The notes beneath the pieces are model-generated. The model did no database searches. It was not told the DNA's origin and worked only from the letters and a program-made list of their open reading frames with translations. Of a stretch of 64,000 nucleotides of DNA, positions 42,918 to 52,299 are shown in pieces. Source of the DNA: JAVVEG01 sp032251455 (lineage in GTDB: Bacteria; Pseudomonadota; Gammaproteobacteria; Pseudomonadales; Pseudohongiellaceae). The translations under genes and the position numbers were made by a program. Every line of letters starts with the position of its first letter. Position 1 is the first letter of the stretch. Location: NCBI GenBank assembly GCA_032251455.1, contig JAVVEG010000013.1, forward strand, positions 1-64,000. The letters run 5' to 3'.

Positions 42918-42933
42918 TGGCACAGGCTTTGCT
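42918..42933 (+). promoter_or_regulatory. Sigma-54 promoter of fliL
   Basis: TGGCAC-AGGCT-TTGCT is a perfect match to TGGCAC-N5-TTGCW, with GG and GC 10 bp apart. It predicts a start near 42945, about 32 bases before fliL, and probably drives fliLMNOPQR and perhaps flhB. The rest of the 219-bp gap after fliK shows no gene. Confidence 0.88.
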
Positions 42934-42976
42934 ATCAGAAAAGGGAACTGAAAACCAATTCTGATGTGAGCATGTC

Positions 42977-43498
42977 ATGGCAGACCAGGAAGACGAAGAG
43001 CTTGAGGCTGTAGCTGCAGCAGGCAAGGGTAAAAAGAAACTGATCATCATGGCTGGGGCCGGTATTTTAGTGCTGGCCCTGGCCGCTGCTGCCTATCTGT
43101 TTTTGTTTGCTGGAGCGGATGAAACCGAAACAGTTGCCGAAACGACAGCAGCCGCAGAGACATCGGCACGCAACAATCAGCCGATGCAGTATATAGAGCT
43201 CAGCCCCGCCTTTATTATCAATTTTCCTCATCAGGGTCGGCAGCGGTTTCTGCAGACCAACCTTGCCGTGATGACGCGCGATCCGCAAATGATACAGGCC
43301 ATCAGCCAGCACATGCCGATTATTCGCAATAATCTGATCAATCTCTTCAGCGCCCAGTTGTTGCTGGTTTTCGAAGATCCTACGGGAATTGAAGCGCTGC
43401 GAGAAATGGCAACCGAGGAAGTCAAACAGATTCTGTTGACCGAAACCGGACGCGAGAATATCGAAGAAGTCCTGTTCACCAGTTTCGTCATGCAATGA
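42977..43498 (+). CDS. fliL: Flagellar basal body-associated protein FliL
   Basis: A 173-residue inner-membrane protein that surrounds the stator and supports motor output. It has a short acidic cytoplasmic start, one membrane helix (about 22-44), an Ala/Thr-rich linker and a periplasmic domain (YIELSPAFIINF, RFLQTNLAVMTRDP, VLFTSFVMQ). ATG 42977 is used; the ribosome-binding site is poor. The stop codon begins an 11-bp repeat array. Confidence 0.93.
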   Translation: MADQEDEELEAVAAAGKGKKKLIIMAGAGILVLALAAAAYLFLFAGADETETVAETTAAAETSARNNQPMQYIELSPAFIINFPHQGRQRFLQTNLAVMTRDPQMIQAISQHMPIIRNNLINLFSAQLLLVFEDPTGIEALREMATEEVKQILLTETGRENIEEVLFTSFVMQ

Positions 43499-43530
43499 AA
43501 AGGCAATAAAAGAGCAATAAAAAGGCAGAG
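43498..43530. repeat. 11-bp tandem repeats between fliL and fliM
   Basis: Three 11-bp units, AAAAGGCAATA, AAAGAGCAATA and AAAAGGCAGAG, fill the gap from the fliL stop to the fliM ribosome-binding site, which is supplied by the last unit (AGAGGAA). Confidence 0.75.
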
Positions 43531-43539
43531 GAAATCGCC

Positions 43540-44502
43540 ATGCAAGACCTGTTGTCACAAGATGAAATAGATGCGCTGCTGCATGGTGTGGATAGTGCGG
43601 ATCTGGACGGCGATGTTGACCTTGATCCTGGCCTTGTCCGTTCCTATGACTTGACCAGTCAGGACAGAATTGTGCGTGGACGCATGCCCACGCTGGAAAT
43701 GATCAACGAACGTTTTGCCCGCTATACCCGCATCAATCTGTTCAATCTGTTGCGGCGTAGTGCAGAGGTATCTATCGGCGGGGTTCAGATCAGTAAATTT
43801 GGTGAGTATCTGCACACGCTGTATGTCCCTACCAGTTTGAATCTGGTGAAGTTCAGACCCTTGCGCGGTACGGCGCTTATTGTTCTGGATGCCAAGCTTG
43901 TGTTCAAACTGGTTGATAATTTCTTTGGTGGTGATGGTCGCCACGCCAAGATAGAAGGGCGCGAATTCACGCCGACCGAACTGCGTGTGGTGCAAATGGT
44001 ATTGAACCAGTTATTCCTTGATCTGCGCGAAGCCTGGCGCAATGTCTATAAACTGGAATTTGAACATTTACGCTCAGAAGTCAATCCCTCCATGGCCAAT
44101 ATTGTCAGTCCCAGCGAAGTGGTTGTCATCAGTACCTTCCAGATTGAGCTTGATGGCGGCGGCGGTGATATCCATATCACCATGCCTTATTCGATGATAG
44201 AACCGATTCGTGAGTTGCTTGATGCAGGTATGCAGAGTGACGTTGATGAGCACGACGAGAGGTGGGTCAATGCCTTGCGTGAAGACATCATGGATGCAAC
44301 CGTCAAGTTTTCCTGCAATATCTTTGACCAAAAAATTACCTTGCGGGATGTGGTTGATCTGGAAGCGGGCGATGTCATCCCGGTTGAAATGGTTGAACAG
44401 GTGAAGCTGTGTGCCAATGGGGTTCCCATGTTCAATACCCGCCTTGGTATTTCCAATGGCAACCTGGCCTTGAAGATAGAAGACATCATTGACAAGCAAT
44501 AA
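43540..44502 (+). CDS. fliM: Flagellar motor switch protein FliM
   Basis: A 320-residue C-ring protein that receives phosphorylated CheY. LLSQDEIDALLHG at residues 4-16 is the CheY-binding peptide. The CheC-like middle domain and the SpoA/FliN-like C domain (DVVDLEAGDVIPVE) follow. ATG 43540 has AGAGGAA six bases upstream. It is followed by fliN after 52 bp. Confidence 0.96.
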   Translation: MQDLLSQDEIDALLHGVDSADLDGDVDLDPGLVRSYDLTSQDRIVRGRMPTLEMINERFARYTRINLFNLLRRSAEVSIGGVQISKFGEYLHTLYVPTSLNLVKFRPLRGTALIVLDAKLVFKLVDNFFGGDGRHAKIEGREFTPTELRVVQMVLNQLFLDLREAWRNVYKLEFEHLRSEVNPSMANIVSPSEVVVISTFQIELDGGGGDIHITMPYSMIEPIRELLDAGMQSDVDEHDERWVNALREDIMDATVKFSCNIFDQKITLRDVVDLEAGDVIPVEMVEQVKLCANGVPMFNTRLGISNGNLALKIEDIIDKQ

Positions 44503-44554
44503 TGGAAATCCATGAGCATGGATCCGAACAGCAGGTGAATTACAGGAGAGCAGC

Positions 44555-44956
44555 ATGGCTGATGATAAAAGTGGAGCAGGAACAGGCGAGGAAGAACAGG
44601 CTCTGGCTGATGAGTGGGCTGCGGCCATGGCGGAAGGTGATGACAGCGCTGCTGCCAGTGAATCCTCTGGCCAGAAAAGCCCTGGCAACGGTCAGGCACC
44701 TGATCTGGATGTCATTCTGGATATTCCGGTCAGAATTTCCATGGAAGTGGGCAGTTCATCGATAACCATTCGCAATCTTTTGCAATTGAACCAGGGTTCA
44801 GTTATCGAACTGGATCGTCTTGCCGGCGAGGCTCTCGATGTGCTGGTCAATGGCACATTGATAGCTCACGGGGAAGTGGTGGTTGTCAATGACAAATTCG
44901 GTATCAGGATGACTGATGTTATCAGTCCTTCTGAGCGGATCAAGAAACTACGTTGA
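44555..44956 (+). CDS. fliN: Flagellar motor switch protein FliN
   Basis: A 133-residue SpoA-domain protein that completes the C ring and docks FliH-FliI. A variable acidic N-terminus of about 45 residues precedes the conserved domain (DVILDIPVRISMEVGSS, LLQLNQGSVIELDRLAGE, VVNDKFGIRMTDV). ATG 44555 follows AGGAGAGCAGC. Confidence 0.95.
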   Translation: MADDKSGAGTGEEEQALADEWAAAMAEGDDSAAASESSGQKSPGNGQAPDLDVILDIPVRISMEVGSSSITIRNLLQLNQGSVIELDRLAGEALDVLVNGTLIAHGEVVVVNDKFGIRMTDVISPSERIKKLR

Positions 44957-44974
44957 TTTCCTGGAGTTTGCAAC

Positions 44975-45331
44975 ATGGCGATAGATGATCCCCTGAGTAT
45001 GTCAGCGCTGCTTCAAGTCCTGGTCAGTTTGGTTCTGCTATGTGGTTTCATTCTGCTTTGTGCCTGGTTATATCGACGCCTGGGTGGCACAGTGGTTGGC
45101 GCTGGTGAGAATATTCGTCTGTTGAGTGCCCTGTCTCTTGGCAACAGGGATCGAATAGCGGTAATCCAGGCAGGCGATAAACAATTATTGCTGGGTGTGT
45201 CACCTGGACGCATTAATGTGTTGCACGTCTTTGAAGAGCCTGTCTTTGAGATAAATGAAAAACATGCCCCCTCTGCGTTCGAATCTATTTTGAAAAACCG
45301 CTTATCGAAAACAATGCAACGAAAAGGATAG
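44975..45331 (+). CDS. fliO: Flagellar biosynthetic protein FliO
   Basis: A 118-residue single-pass membrane protein that helps FliP assemble in the export gate. One membrane helix (about 12-33) is followed by a cytoplasmic SpoA-like stretch (RLLSALSLGNRDRIAVIQAGDKQLLLGVSPGRINVLH). It lies between fliN and fliP, as expected. Confidence 0.9.
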   Translation: MAIDDPLSMSALLQVLVSLVLLCGFILLCAWLYRRLGGTVVGAGENIRLLSALSLGNRDRIAVIQAGDKQLLLGVSPGRINVLHVFEEPVFEINEKHAPSAFESILKNRLSKTMQRKG

Positions 45332-45338
45332 GCCGGCA

Positions 45339-46142
45339 ATGTCAAGGAATCTCTTTTTCCCCCTGGTGGTATTGATTGCCCAATTGATGATTGCCACTGT
45401 ACATGCGCAGCCACAGGGTGTCGATGAATTGGATTCCTTTGGGGGTGGGAACCTGGGGCGTGCTATCGGCATTCCGGCAATGACCGTGACCACTGCAGCG
45501 GATGGTTCCCAGAATTATACCGTTACCCTGCAGATTCTGATCCTCATGACAGCATTGACACTGCTGCCCGCCGTGTTGATGATGATGACCTCTTTTACCC
45601 GGATAATCATTGTCTTTGCCATTCTCCGACAGGCCTTGGGTTTGCAGCAAACTCCATCGAATCAGATTCTGCTCGGTCTGGCGCTTTTTTTGTCGATTTT
45701 TATCATGATGCCTGTTTTGGAACAGATCAATACCCAGGCGGTACAACCCTATATCAGCGAACAGATCAGTACCAATGAGGCCTTGCTGCAGGCTGAGCAG
45801 CCGATAAGGACGTTCATGCTGGCCCAGACCCGGGAGAATGATCTTGGGCTATTCATGCGATTGTCTGGTTCGGAACCGGTAGCCAGCGGTGCCGAGGTGC
45901 CATTCAGTGTCCTGGTACCAGCGTATGTGACCAGTGAGTTGAAAACAGCCTTTCAGATTGGTTTTCTGCTGTTCATTCCCTTTCTTGTCATCGATCTGGT
46001 GGTGGCCAGTGTATTGATGGCAATGGGCATGATGATGCTCTCGCCAATCATTATTTCTCTGCCTTTCAAGATCATGTTGTTTGTGCTGGTGGATGGCTGG
46101 GCCATGGTCATTGGCACCCTGGCGGCAAGTTTTGGTTCCTGA
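45339..46142 (+). CDS. fliP: Flagellar export gate protein FliP
   Basis: A 267-residue membrane protein with a cleavable signal peptide (cleavage near VHA at about 23) and four membrane helices, forming the export channel with FliQ and FliR. LILMTALTLLPAVLMMMTSFTRIIIV and MGMMMLSPIIISLPFKIMLFVLVDGW are the family blocks. ATG 45339 starts seven bases after fliO. Confidence 0.95.
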   Translation: MSRNLFFPLVVLIAQLMIATVHAQPQGVDELDSFGGGNLGRAIGIPAMTVTTAADGSQNYTVTLQILILMTALTLLPAVLMMMTSFTRIIIVFAILRQALGLQQTPSNQILLGLALFLSIFIMMPVLEQINTQAVQPYISEQISTNEALLQAEQPIRTFMLAQTRENDLGLFMRLSGSEPVASGAEVPFSVLVPAYVTSELKTAFQIGFLLFIPFLVIDLVVASVLMAMGMMMLSPIIISLPFKIMLFVLVDGWAMVIGTLAASFGS

Positions 46143-46171
46143 TAACAGAACAATTTTTACGGAGAAGCCTT

Positions 46172-46441
46172 GTGTCACCTGATATGGCAGTAAACATCTG
46201 GCAGGAAGCCATGTATCTGATCAGCCTGCTGGTGGTAGTGATTGTGCTGCCCAGCCTGATAGTGGGTTTGATAGTAAGTACCTTCCAGGCAGCAACGCAA
46301 ATCAATGAGCAGACGTTGAGCTTTCTGCCCAGATTGCTGGCAACACTTTTCGCCATAATTCTGGCTGGTCCCTGGTTGTTAGGGAAAATACTGGATTACA
46401 CGGAACAGTTGATCATCAGTATACCCATGTTGGTAGGGTGA
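46172..46441 (+). CDS. fliQ: Flagellar export gate protein FliQ
   Basis: An 89-residue protein with two membrane helices (about 17-38 and 55-77) in a hairpin, packing around the FliP-FliR channel. QAATQINEQTLSFLPRL is the conserved loop. GTG 46172 has GGAG seven bases upstream; the ATG at 46184 would drop four residues. Confidence 0.93.
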   Translation: MSPDMAVNIWQEAMYLISLLVVVIVLPSLIVGLIVSTFQAATQINEQTLSFLPRLLATLFAIILAGPWLLGKILDYTEQLIISIPMLVG

Positions 46442-46442
46442 G

Positions 46443-47225
46443 ATGGAAGCGTTGACTTTCAGTGCCAATGAGCTGGAAGGTTTTGTCAGCAGATTACTAT
46501 GGCCGTTGTTTCGCATTATGGGCTTTTTCCTGGCGGCCCCGTTGATTGGTACCCAGCTGGTCCCGGCGCGGGTGCGGATCGTGCTTGCTGTAGCCATTGC
46601 CTTGTTGCTGGTACCCATTTTGCCGCCAGGACCGCAGCTCAGCGGCCTGTCGCTGGCAACAGTGCTGGTAATCATGCATCAGTTACTGATAGGGGTCGCT
46701 CTCGGGTTTTTCCTGCAGCTGCTGTTTCAACTTTTTGTATTGATGGGGCAAATGATTGCCATGCAAATGGGTTTGGGTTTTGCCTCCATGATTGATCCTT
46801 CCAATGGCATCAATGTGGCTATCATGAGTTCTTTCTATCTGATGTTCGTCAGTTTGTTGTTCATTCTTTTTGATGGTCACCTGGTCATGATTGAAGTGCT
46901 GGTGGATAGTTTCACCAGCATTCCCGTTGCCGAGGTGAGTCTGGGGCCAGCCGTGCTGATGCAGATTGTGCAGACCATTGGCTGGGTCTTTTCCAGTGCG
47001 ATGATGTTGTCTTTGCCGGCACTGACAGCACTGCTGGTCACAAATTTTTCGTTTGGCATCATGACCAGGGCGGCCCCTCAACTTAATATTTTTGCTCTGG
47101 GTTTTCCGATCGCGCTGATGTTCGGTCTTTTTATCGTCTGGATCAGCATGTCGGTTTTTCTGGAAGCGGCTGAAGGCCTGTTCGCCGATGTGTTCATCAT
47201 GATGCGCAGCCTGATCGGTCAATAA
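46443..47225 (+). CDS. fliR: Flagellar export gate protein FliR
   Basis: A 260-residue membrane protein with about six to seven helices that caps the FliP pentamer. LLFQLFVLMGQMIAMQMGLGFASMIDP and RAAPQLNIFALGFPI are signature segments. ATG 46443 begins two bases after the fliQ stop. Confidence 0.95.
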   Translation: MEALTFSANELEGFVSRLLWPLFRIMGFFLAAPLIGTQLVPARVRIVLAVAIALLLVPILPPGPQLSGLSLATVLVIMHQLLIGVALGFFLQLLFQLFVLMGQMIAMQMGLGFASMIDPSNGINVAIMSSFYLMFVSLLFILFDGHLVMIEVLVDSFTSIPVAEVSLGPAVLMQIVQTIGWVFSSAMMLSLPALTALLVTNFSFGIMTRAAPQLNIFALGFPIALMFGLFIVWISMSVFLEAAEGLFADVFIMMRSLIGQ

Positions 47226-47255
47226 GGGCATAACGCAGCCAGGGGAGAAAGCCAC

Positions 47256-48392
47256 ATGGCGGAAGATTCAGATACCTCGGCGGAGAAAAGCCAGGAACCC
47301 ACCCAAAAAAGGCTCGATGAGGCGAGGGAGGAAGGGGAGACCCCCAGGTCCAGGGAATTGAATACAGCTGCTGTGCTCATTGCTGGCAGCGCCAGTTTGT
47401 TGATTTTTGGAGGAACCCTGGTTCGTGGTCTGGTGGGGGTAATGAATCACAACCTGACAGTGCCTCGTGCAGCTATTTTCGATACCAGTGCCATGTTGCG
47501 TTACCTGGATGATTCGGTTCTGGCGGGGTTCATCGCTTTATTGCCCATTTTCGGCGTCTTGTTGCTGGCTGCCATTCTGGGGCCCCTGGCCCTGGGTGGC
47601 TGGAACTTCAGCCTCAAGGCCATTGCTCCCAAGTTCAATCGAATGAACCCTTTCAGTGGTCTGGCCAGAATGTTTGGCCCGAAAGCCCTGCTTGAGCTGC
47701 TCAAGGCAGTGGCCAAGGTGCTGGTGGTTGCCGCGCTGGCCTTGCTGGTTCTGGCCTTGAATGCCGATGCGATTCTTGGCATTCAGCACGAAGCGGTCAG
47801 GCCCGGTATGCAACACACCCTGAGTATCATTGCCTGGTCTGCCCTGTTGATTTCCACAGCAATGATTCTGATTACAGCGATTGATATCCCCATACAGCTG
47901 CATCAGCACAAACAGAAACTGATGATGACCCTGCAGCAGGTCAAGGATGAAATGAAAGATACCGATGGGCGGCCGGAAGTCAAACAGCGAATCCGTCAGT
48001 TACAACATCAGATGGCACAGAACCGTATGATGGGTGATGTGCCCAAGGCGGATGTGGTCATTACCAACCCTGAACATTTTGCAGTGGCCTTGCGTTACGA
48101 TCAGGGCCAGGAGTCAGCACCTGTGGTGTTGGCCAAAGGCGCTGATCAGCTGGCCTTCAGAATCAGAGAAGTGGCAATGGAGAATGAAGTGCCTGTTATC
48201 ACCTCTCCGGCATTGGCCCGGGCCATTTATTTCAACACAGACATTGGCAGTGAGATCCCGGGGGGACTTTATGTTGCTGTTGCTCAGGTGCTCGCTTATA
48301 TATTCCAGTTGAACCAGTACGCCCAGGGCAAGAGTCTGAAGCCGGTATTGACCGAGCATCTTGATATTCCTGAAGATTTGCGACACGACTGA
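47256..48392 (+). CDS. flhB: Flagellar export switch protein FlhB
   Basis: A 378-residue protein with four membrane helices and a cytoplasmic domain whose autocleavage changes export from hook to filament subunits. It opens with KSQEPTQKRLDEAREEGETPRSREL. The cleavage motif, normally NPTH, reads NPEH (N271-H274) in VVITNPEHFAVALRYDQG. N and P, between which cleavage occurs, are kept. ATG 47256 has AGGGGAGA upstream. Confidence 0.95.
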   Translation: MAEDSDTSAEKSQEPTQKRLDEAREEGETPRSRELNTAAVLIAGSASLLIFGGTLVRGLVGVMNHNLTVPRAAIFDTSAMLRYLDDSVLAGFIALLPIFGVLLLAAILGPLALGGWNFSLKAIAPKFNRMNPFSGLARMFGPKALLELLKAVAKVLVVAALALLVLALNADAILGIQHEAVRPGMQHTLSIIAWSALLISTAMILITAIDIPIQLHQHKQKLMMTLQQVKDEMKDTDGRPEVKQRIRQLQHQMAQNRMMGDVPKADVVITNPEHFAVALRYDQGQESAPVVLAKGADQLAFRIREVAMENEVPVITSPALARAIYFNTDIGSEIPGGLYVAVAQVLAYIFQLNQYAQGKSLKPVLTEHLDIPEDLRHD

Positions 48393-48417
48393 TTTATTTC
48401 AGCAGCAGGCTCAAAAC

Positions 48418-48433
48418 AGGCCGGATTATTGCA
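48418..48433 (+). promoter_or_regulatory. Weak sigma-54-like site upstream of flhA
   Basis: AGGCCG-GATTA-TTGCA keeps the GG/GC pair at 10-bp spacing and a full -12 half, but its -24 half is poor (8 of 11 overall). It lies in the 213-bp gap between flhB and flhA, which otherwise shows no gene. flhA usually heads a sigma-54 operon in Pseudomonas. Confidence 0.35.
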
Positions 48434-48605
48434 GGTATTTGTCATGTGAATGGAATAACTGCTGAAAGCAGGCAAATGCCAGCGAATTGCCAGTTGATGA
48501 CAGGTATCCGCGTCAAATTTTTGAACTGAGCAGCAGTCTGGGAATGAGAATAACGTCAAGGATTTGCCTTTTGGGTAAATAGCGAAACAGGATAGAAATC
48601 AGCGC

Positions 48606-50765
48606 ATGAATTTCAATTCAGGAGCAACACTGAACCGTAACGGCATACTCAATGGCGCCCGCAGTCTGACCCAGGGTAATCTGGGCATACCGGCACTGTT
48701 GCTGGTCATGTTGGCCATGATGACACTGCCCCTGCCGGCATTTCTGCTGGATGTGTTTTTTACGTTCAATATAGCGCTTGCACTGGTGGTGCTCTCTGTT
48801 TCGGTTTACGCCATGCGGCCTCTGGATTTCGCCGTCTTCCCGACGATTCTGCTGGTGGCCACCTTGTTGCGCCTGGCACTCAATGTGGCCTCTACCCGGG
48901 TGGTGTTGCTGGAAGGACACAACGGCGGTGCTGCTGCCGGCAAGGTGATCGAATCCTTTGGCGAGGTGGTGATAGGGGGGAATTACGCGGTCGGTTTGAT
49001 CGTATTCGTCATTCTTATCATCATCAACTTTGTTGTGGTCACCAAGGGGGCGGGCAGGATTGCCGAGGTCAGCGCCCGCTTCACCCTGGATGCCATGCCC
49101 GGTAAGCAGATGGCTGTGGATGCTGACCTCAATGCGGGGATACTGGATCAGGAGCAGGCCCGGGTGCGCCGCCAGGATATTACCCAGGAAGCGGATTTTT
49201 ATGGAGCGATGGATGGTGCCAGTAAATTTGTCAAGGGCGACGCCATTGCCGGTATTCTGATTCTGGTCATCAACCTGCTTGGTGGCCTGGCCATAGGTAT
49301 GTTGCAGCACGGGCTGGACTTCAACCTGGCCATGGAGCGCTATGCCCTGCTTACCATCGGTGATGGATTGGTAGCCCAAATTCCGGCTCTGGTGCTGTCC
49401 ACCTCGGCAGCCATCATGGTGACCCGCAACAATAACTCTGAAATGATGGGGGAACAGGTACTGGGGCAGATGTTTGCCAACCCACGCTCACTGGGTGTGG
49501 CTGCAGCCATACTTCTGGTCATGGGAGTAGTGCCGGGTATGCCACATATGGCTTTTCTTGGTCTGGCGTTTGCTGCCGGTTTGGGCTCGCTAGGAATCTA
49601 TCTGGCTCAGGCACAGAAAAAGCGTGATGAGGCAGTGACTGCAAACCTGCCGGCACCTGCAGACAGCAAAGAAGCGGAAGAGGCCCAGGAACTGGGCTGG
49701 ACAGATGTCAAGCCAGTCGATGTGCTGGGCCTGGAGGTGGGTTACCGCTTGATACCGATGGTGGACAAGAGCCAGGGTGGACAACTGCTGAACCGGATCA
49801 AAGGGATTCGCAAGAAACTTTCCCAGGAGTTGGGTTTTCTGATTCCTCCGGTGCATATCCGGGACAATCTTGACCTGCAGCCCAATGCGTATCGCATTAC
49901 CTTGATGGGTGTGAATATCGGTGAGGCTGAGGTGATTCCTGACCGGGAAATGGCCATCAATCCTGGGCAGGTCTATGGCAAGGCTCAGGGCATTGCCACC
50001 AAGGACCCGGCATTCGGTCTGGATGCCCTGTGGATTGAAGGGGCGCAAAAAGATCAGGTGCAGGCACTGGGCTACACGGTGGTTGACAGCAGCACGGTCG
50101 TGGCCACGCATATGAATACCTTGTTGCAACGGCATGCTCATGAGCTGCTGGGTCATGAGGAAGTGCATGAATTGCTGACCATGCTGGGCAAGACTTCTTC
50201 CCGTCTGGCCGAGCAGCTTCCGGCGCAGCTCAAAATCAATATCCTGGTCAAGGTATTGCAGAACCTGTTGCAGGAAGAAGTGCCACTGAAGGATATGCGG
50301 ACCATTGCCGAAGCCTTGGCGGCTGCCTCGGTCAAAAGTCAAGATCCCGTCACCCTGACTGCTGCAGTGCGTATTGCCCTGGCTCGCGTAATCATCCAGA
50401 ACATCTATGGAAACAGTGTGGAATTGCCGGTAATGACCCTGGATCCAAATCTGGAACAGATATTGCTTAAATCAATGCAACAGTCTTCACAACAGACAAA
50501 CGGCAGCAATACGCAGGCAACACTTATGACAGAAGACAGTATGACCATCGAGCCGGGAATGGCAGCCAGATTACAAAAGTCCCTGGCTGGAGCAGCCCAA
50601 TCCCAGGAGTTGGCAGGCAGACCTGCAGTCCTGCTGGTGGCAGCCCCGTTGCGTCCTTTGCTGAGTCGCTTTTTCCGTCATACGGTGGCGGGGCTGAAGG
50701 TGCTCTCTTACCAGGAGATACCCGATAACAAGCAGGTAACCATTGTGGCCACGGTTGGACAATAA
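48606..50765 (+). CDS. flhA: Flagellar export gate protein FlhA
   Basis: A 719-residue export-gate protein: about eight membrane helices in the first 330 residues, including the FHIPEP-type loop (ARFTLDAMPGKQMAVDADLNAG), followed by a cytoplasmic nonameric ring domain that receives chaperone-substrate complexes. ATG 48606 has AGGA upstream. It is followed by flhF, with overlapping upstream reading frames but a separate start. Confidence 0.96.
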   Translation: MNFNSGATLNRNGILNGARSLTQGNLGIPALLLVMLAMMTLPLPAFLLDVFFTFNIALALVVLSVSVYAMRPLDFAVFPTILLVATLLRLALNVASTRVVLLEGHNGGAAAGKVIESFGEVVIGGNYAVGLIVFVILIIINFVVVTKGAGRIAEVSARFTLDAMPGKQMAVDADLNAGILDQEQARVRRQDITQEADFYGAMDGASKFVKGDAIAGILILVINLLGGLAIGMLQHGLDFNLAMERYALLTIGDGLVAQIPALVLSTSAAIMVTRNNNSEMMGEQVLGQMFANPRSLGVAAAILLVMGVVPGMPHMAFLGLAFAAGLGSLGIYLAQAQKKRDEAVTANLPAPADSKEAEEAQELGWTDVKPVDVLGLEVGYRLIPMVDKSQGGQLLNRIKGIRKKLSQELGFLIPPVHIRDNLDLQPNAYRITLMGVNIGEAEVIPDREMAINPGQVYGKAQGIATKDPAFGLDALWIEGAQKDQVQALGYTVVDSSTVVATHMNTLLQRHAHELLGHEEVHELLTMLGKTSSRLAEQLPAQLKINILVKVLQNLLQEEVPLKDMRTIAEALAAASVKSQDPVTLTAAVRIALARVIIQNIYGNSVELPVMTLDPNLEQILLKSMQQSSQQTNGSNTQATLMTEDSMTIEPGMAARLQKSLAGAAQSQELAGRPAVLLVAAPLRPLLSRFFRHTVAGLKVLSYQEIPDNKQVTIVATVGQ

Positions 50766-50838
50766 ACCGGGCCAGGAAGAGAGTCCGCGCAGGAATACAA
50801 CAGAGCAAGATGATTATCGTCAATACAGGACAAGCAGC

Positions 50839-52299
50839 ATGAAAGTAAAACGCTTTGTGGCCTTGGATATGCGCAGCACCCTGACCCAGATTCGACAGGA
50901 GCTGGGCGCCGATGCCATCATTCTGTCAACCCGGACCATAACGGGCGGGGGAGTGGAAGTCATGGTGGCCTATAATCCGGAGCAGATGGAGAGCACAGTT
51001 GCCAGTCTGGCTTTGAATCCGCCGGTATTGAAAGACAAGGAAAGTGGCCGGGAAGGTATCCGGGAGAGTGAACGCGAAAATGACCGGGAAAGCAGGGCGC
51101 AAGTTCGCACTCAGGAAAACCGCAGCGATGTGTTGCTCAAAGCCTTCAGTGCCCGTCAGTTCAGCCGACAGGGGCGGGAATTGCGGCAGGCGCTGACTGA
51201 CTCTGCGGCAAAAGCCAAACCTTCTAAGGCAAGCGCGCGACGGCAAGAGTTTGCCGCCAGAGAGCCGGTATCTGGTGATAAACCGGATAAGCCTGTGCAG
51301 GAAGCTGTACCAGACGCAGGCATGAAGGCGATGCAGGCAGAGCTGAACAGTATTCGCAATCTGCTCGAACAACGACTCAGCGGTTTGGCCTGGGACCAAT
51401 TCACCAGACGTACGCCGGTACAGGCCTCTATCTGGGAGCGGCTCAATGGCATGGGTATCCCGGGACACCTGAGCAAGGAATTGTTGCAACGTCTGACAGA
51501 GCAAGACTTTCCGGATAAAGCCTGTCCCGATAAAGCCTGGCGCCACACCCTGGCCCATTTGACCAGATCTGTGCCGGTGACGGACACTGATGTGGTGGCG
51601 GCAGGAGGGCGGTTTGCCCTGCTCGGGCCGACCGGGGTTGGCAAGACCACAACCATTGGCAAGTTGGCCACGCGTTTTGTACTTGAGCATGGCAGCGACT
51701 CTGTTGCCCTGGTCACGACCGATACCTATCGGATTGCAGCACATGAGCAACTGCGTGCCCTGGGAAGAATTCTGGGCGTCAGTGTCCGCATTGTCGACAG
51801 ACAACATGATCTGGCAATGATTCTGGATGAACTGAGCGACAAACAACTGGTACTCATCGATACCGCCGGGCTTTCTCCCGCCTCAGCCGAGATGCAGCAA
51901 CAACTGCAACAGCTGCAGCTGCAGACCCAGGCTCCGATCGACAAATTGCTGGTGATGGCGTGTACCAGTCAGGGACAGGTCTTGCGCGCAGCCTGGGCAG
52001 CCTATTCGACGGCCGGGCTCAGTGCGTGTATTCTTACCCGGCTCGATGAAACTGCGGCTTTTGGTGAGGCGTTGGCGCTGGCCATAGAAAAGAACCTGCC
52101 CATAGCCTATGAAACCTTTGGTCAGGCGATTCCTGAGGATATACGGCGTGCGCAGGCCCATCGCCTGATCAGCAGAGCAGTGGGTCTGGCCAGTGAGGCG
52201 CAACTCGATCGTGAACAGTTGATGAATGAATTTGGTGGTTTGTACAACATGCCTGGAGCTGCGCCACAGTTGGCAGTAATGGGAGAGAGGTCAATCTAG
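50839..52299 (+). CDS. flhF: Flagellar placement GTPase FlhF
   Basis: A 486-residue SRP-type GTPase that sets the polar site of flagellar assembly. MKVKRFVALDMRSTLTQIRQELG starts the family; a charged variable B domain follows (about 75-170), then the NG domain with P-loop GPTGVGKT (263-270), the DTYRIAAHEQLR block and DTAGLSP. A 15-bp repeat encodes PDKACPDKAW. ATG 50839 has AGGA upstream; an ATG/GTG at 50743 inside flhA is rejected. Confidence 0.94.
   Translation: MKVKRFVALDMRSTLTQIRQELGADAIILSTRTITGGGVEVMVAYNPEQMESTVASLALNPPVLKDKESGREGIRESERENDRESRAQVRTQENRSDVLLKAFSARQFSRQGRELRQALTDSAAKAKPSKASARRQEFAAREPVSGDKPDKPVQEAVPDAGMKAMQAELNSIRNLLEQRLSGLAWDQFTRRTPVQASIWERLNGMGIPGHLSKELLQRLTEQDFPDKACPDKAWRHTLAHLTRSVPVTDTDVVAAGGRFALLGPTGVGKTTTIGKLATRFVLEHGSDSVALVTTDTYRIAAHEQLRALGRILGVSVRIVDRQHDLAMILDELSDKQLVLIDTAGLSPASAEMQQQLQQLQLQTQAPIDKLLVMACTSQGQVLRAAWAAYSTAGLSACILTRLDETAAFGEALALAIEKNLPIAYETFGQAIPEDIRRAQAHRLISRAVGLASEAQLDREQLMNEFGGLYNMPGAAPQLAVMGERSI
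51511..51540. repeat. 15-bp tandem duplication in flhF
   Basis: CCGGATAAAGCCTGT (51511-51525) is followed by a copy with two changes (51526-51540), duplicating the residues PDKA(C/W) just before the GTPase domain. Confidence 0.8.

Noticed and set aside
42582..43013. Open frame spanning the fliK end and the fliL gap
   Set aside because: It overlaps fliK and runs through the fliL sigma-54 promoter; composition is non-protein-like.
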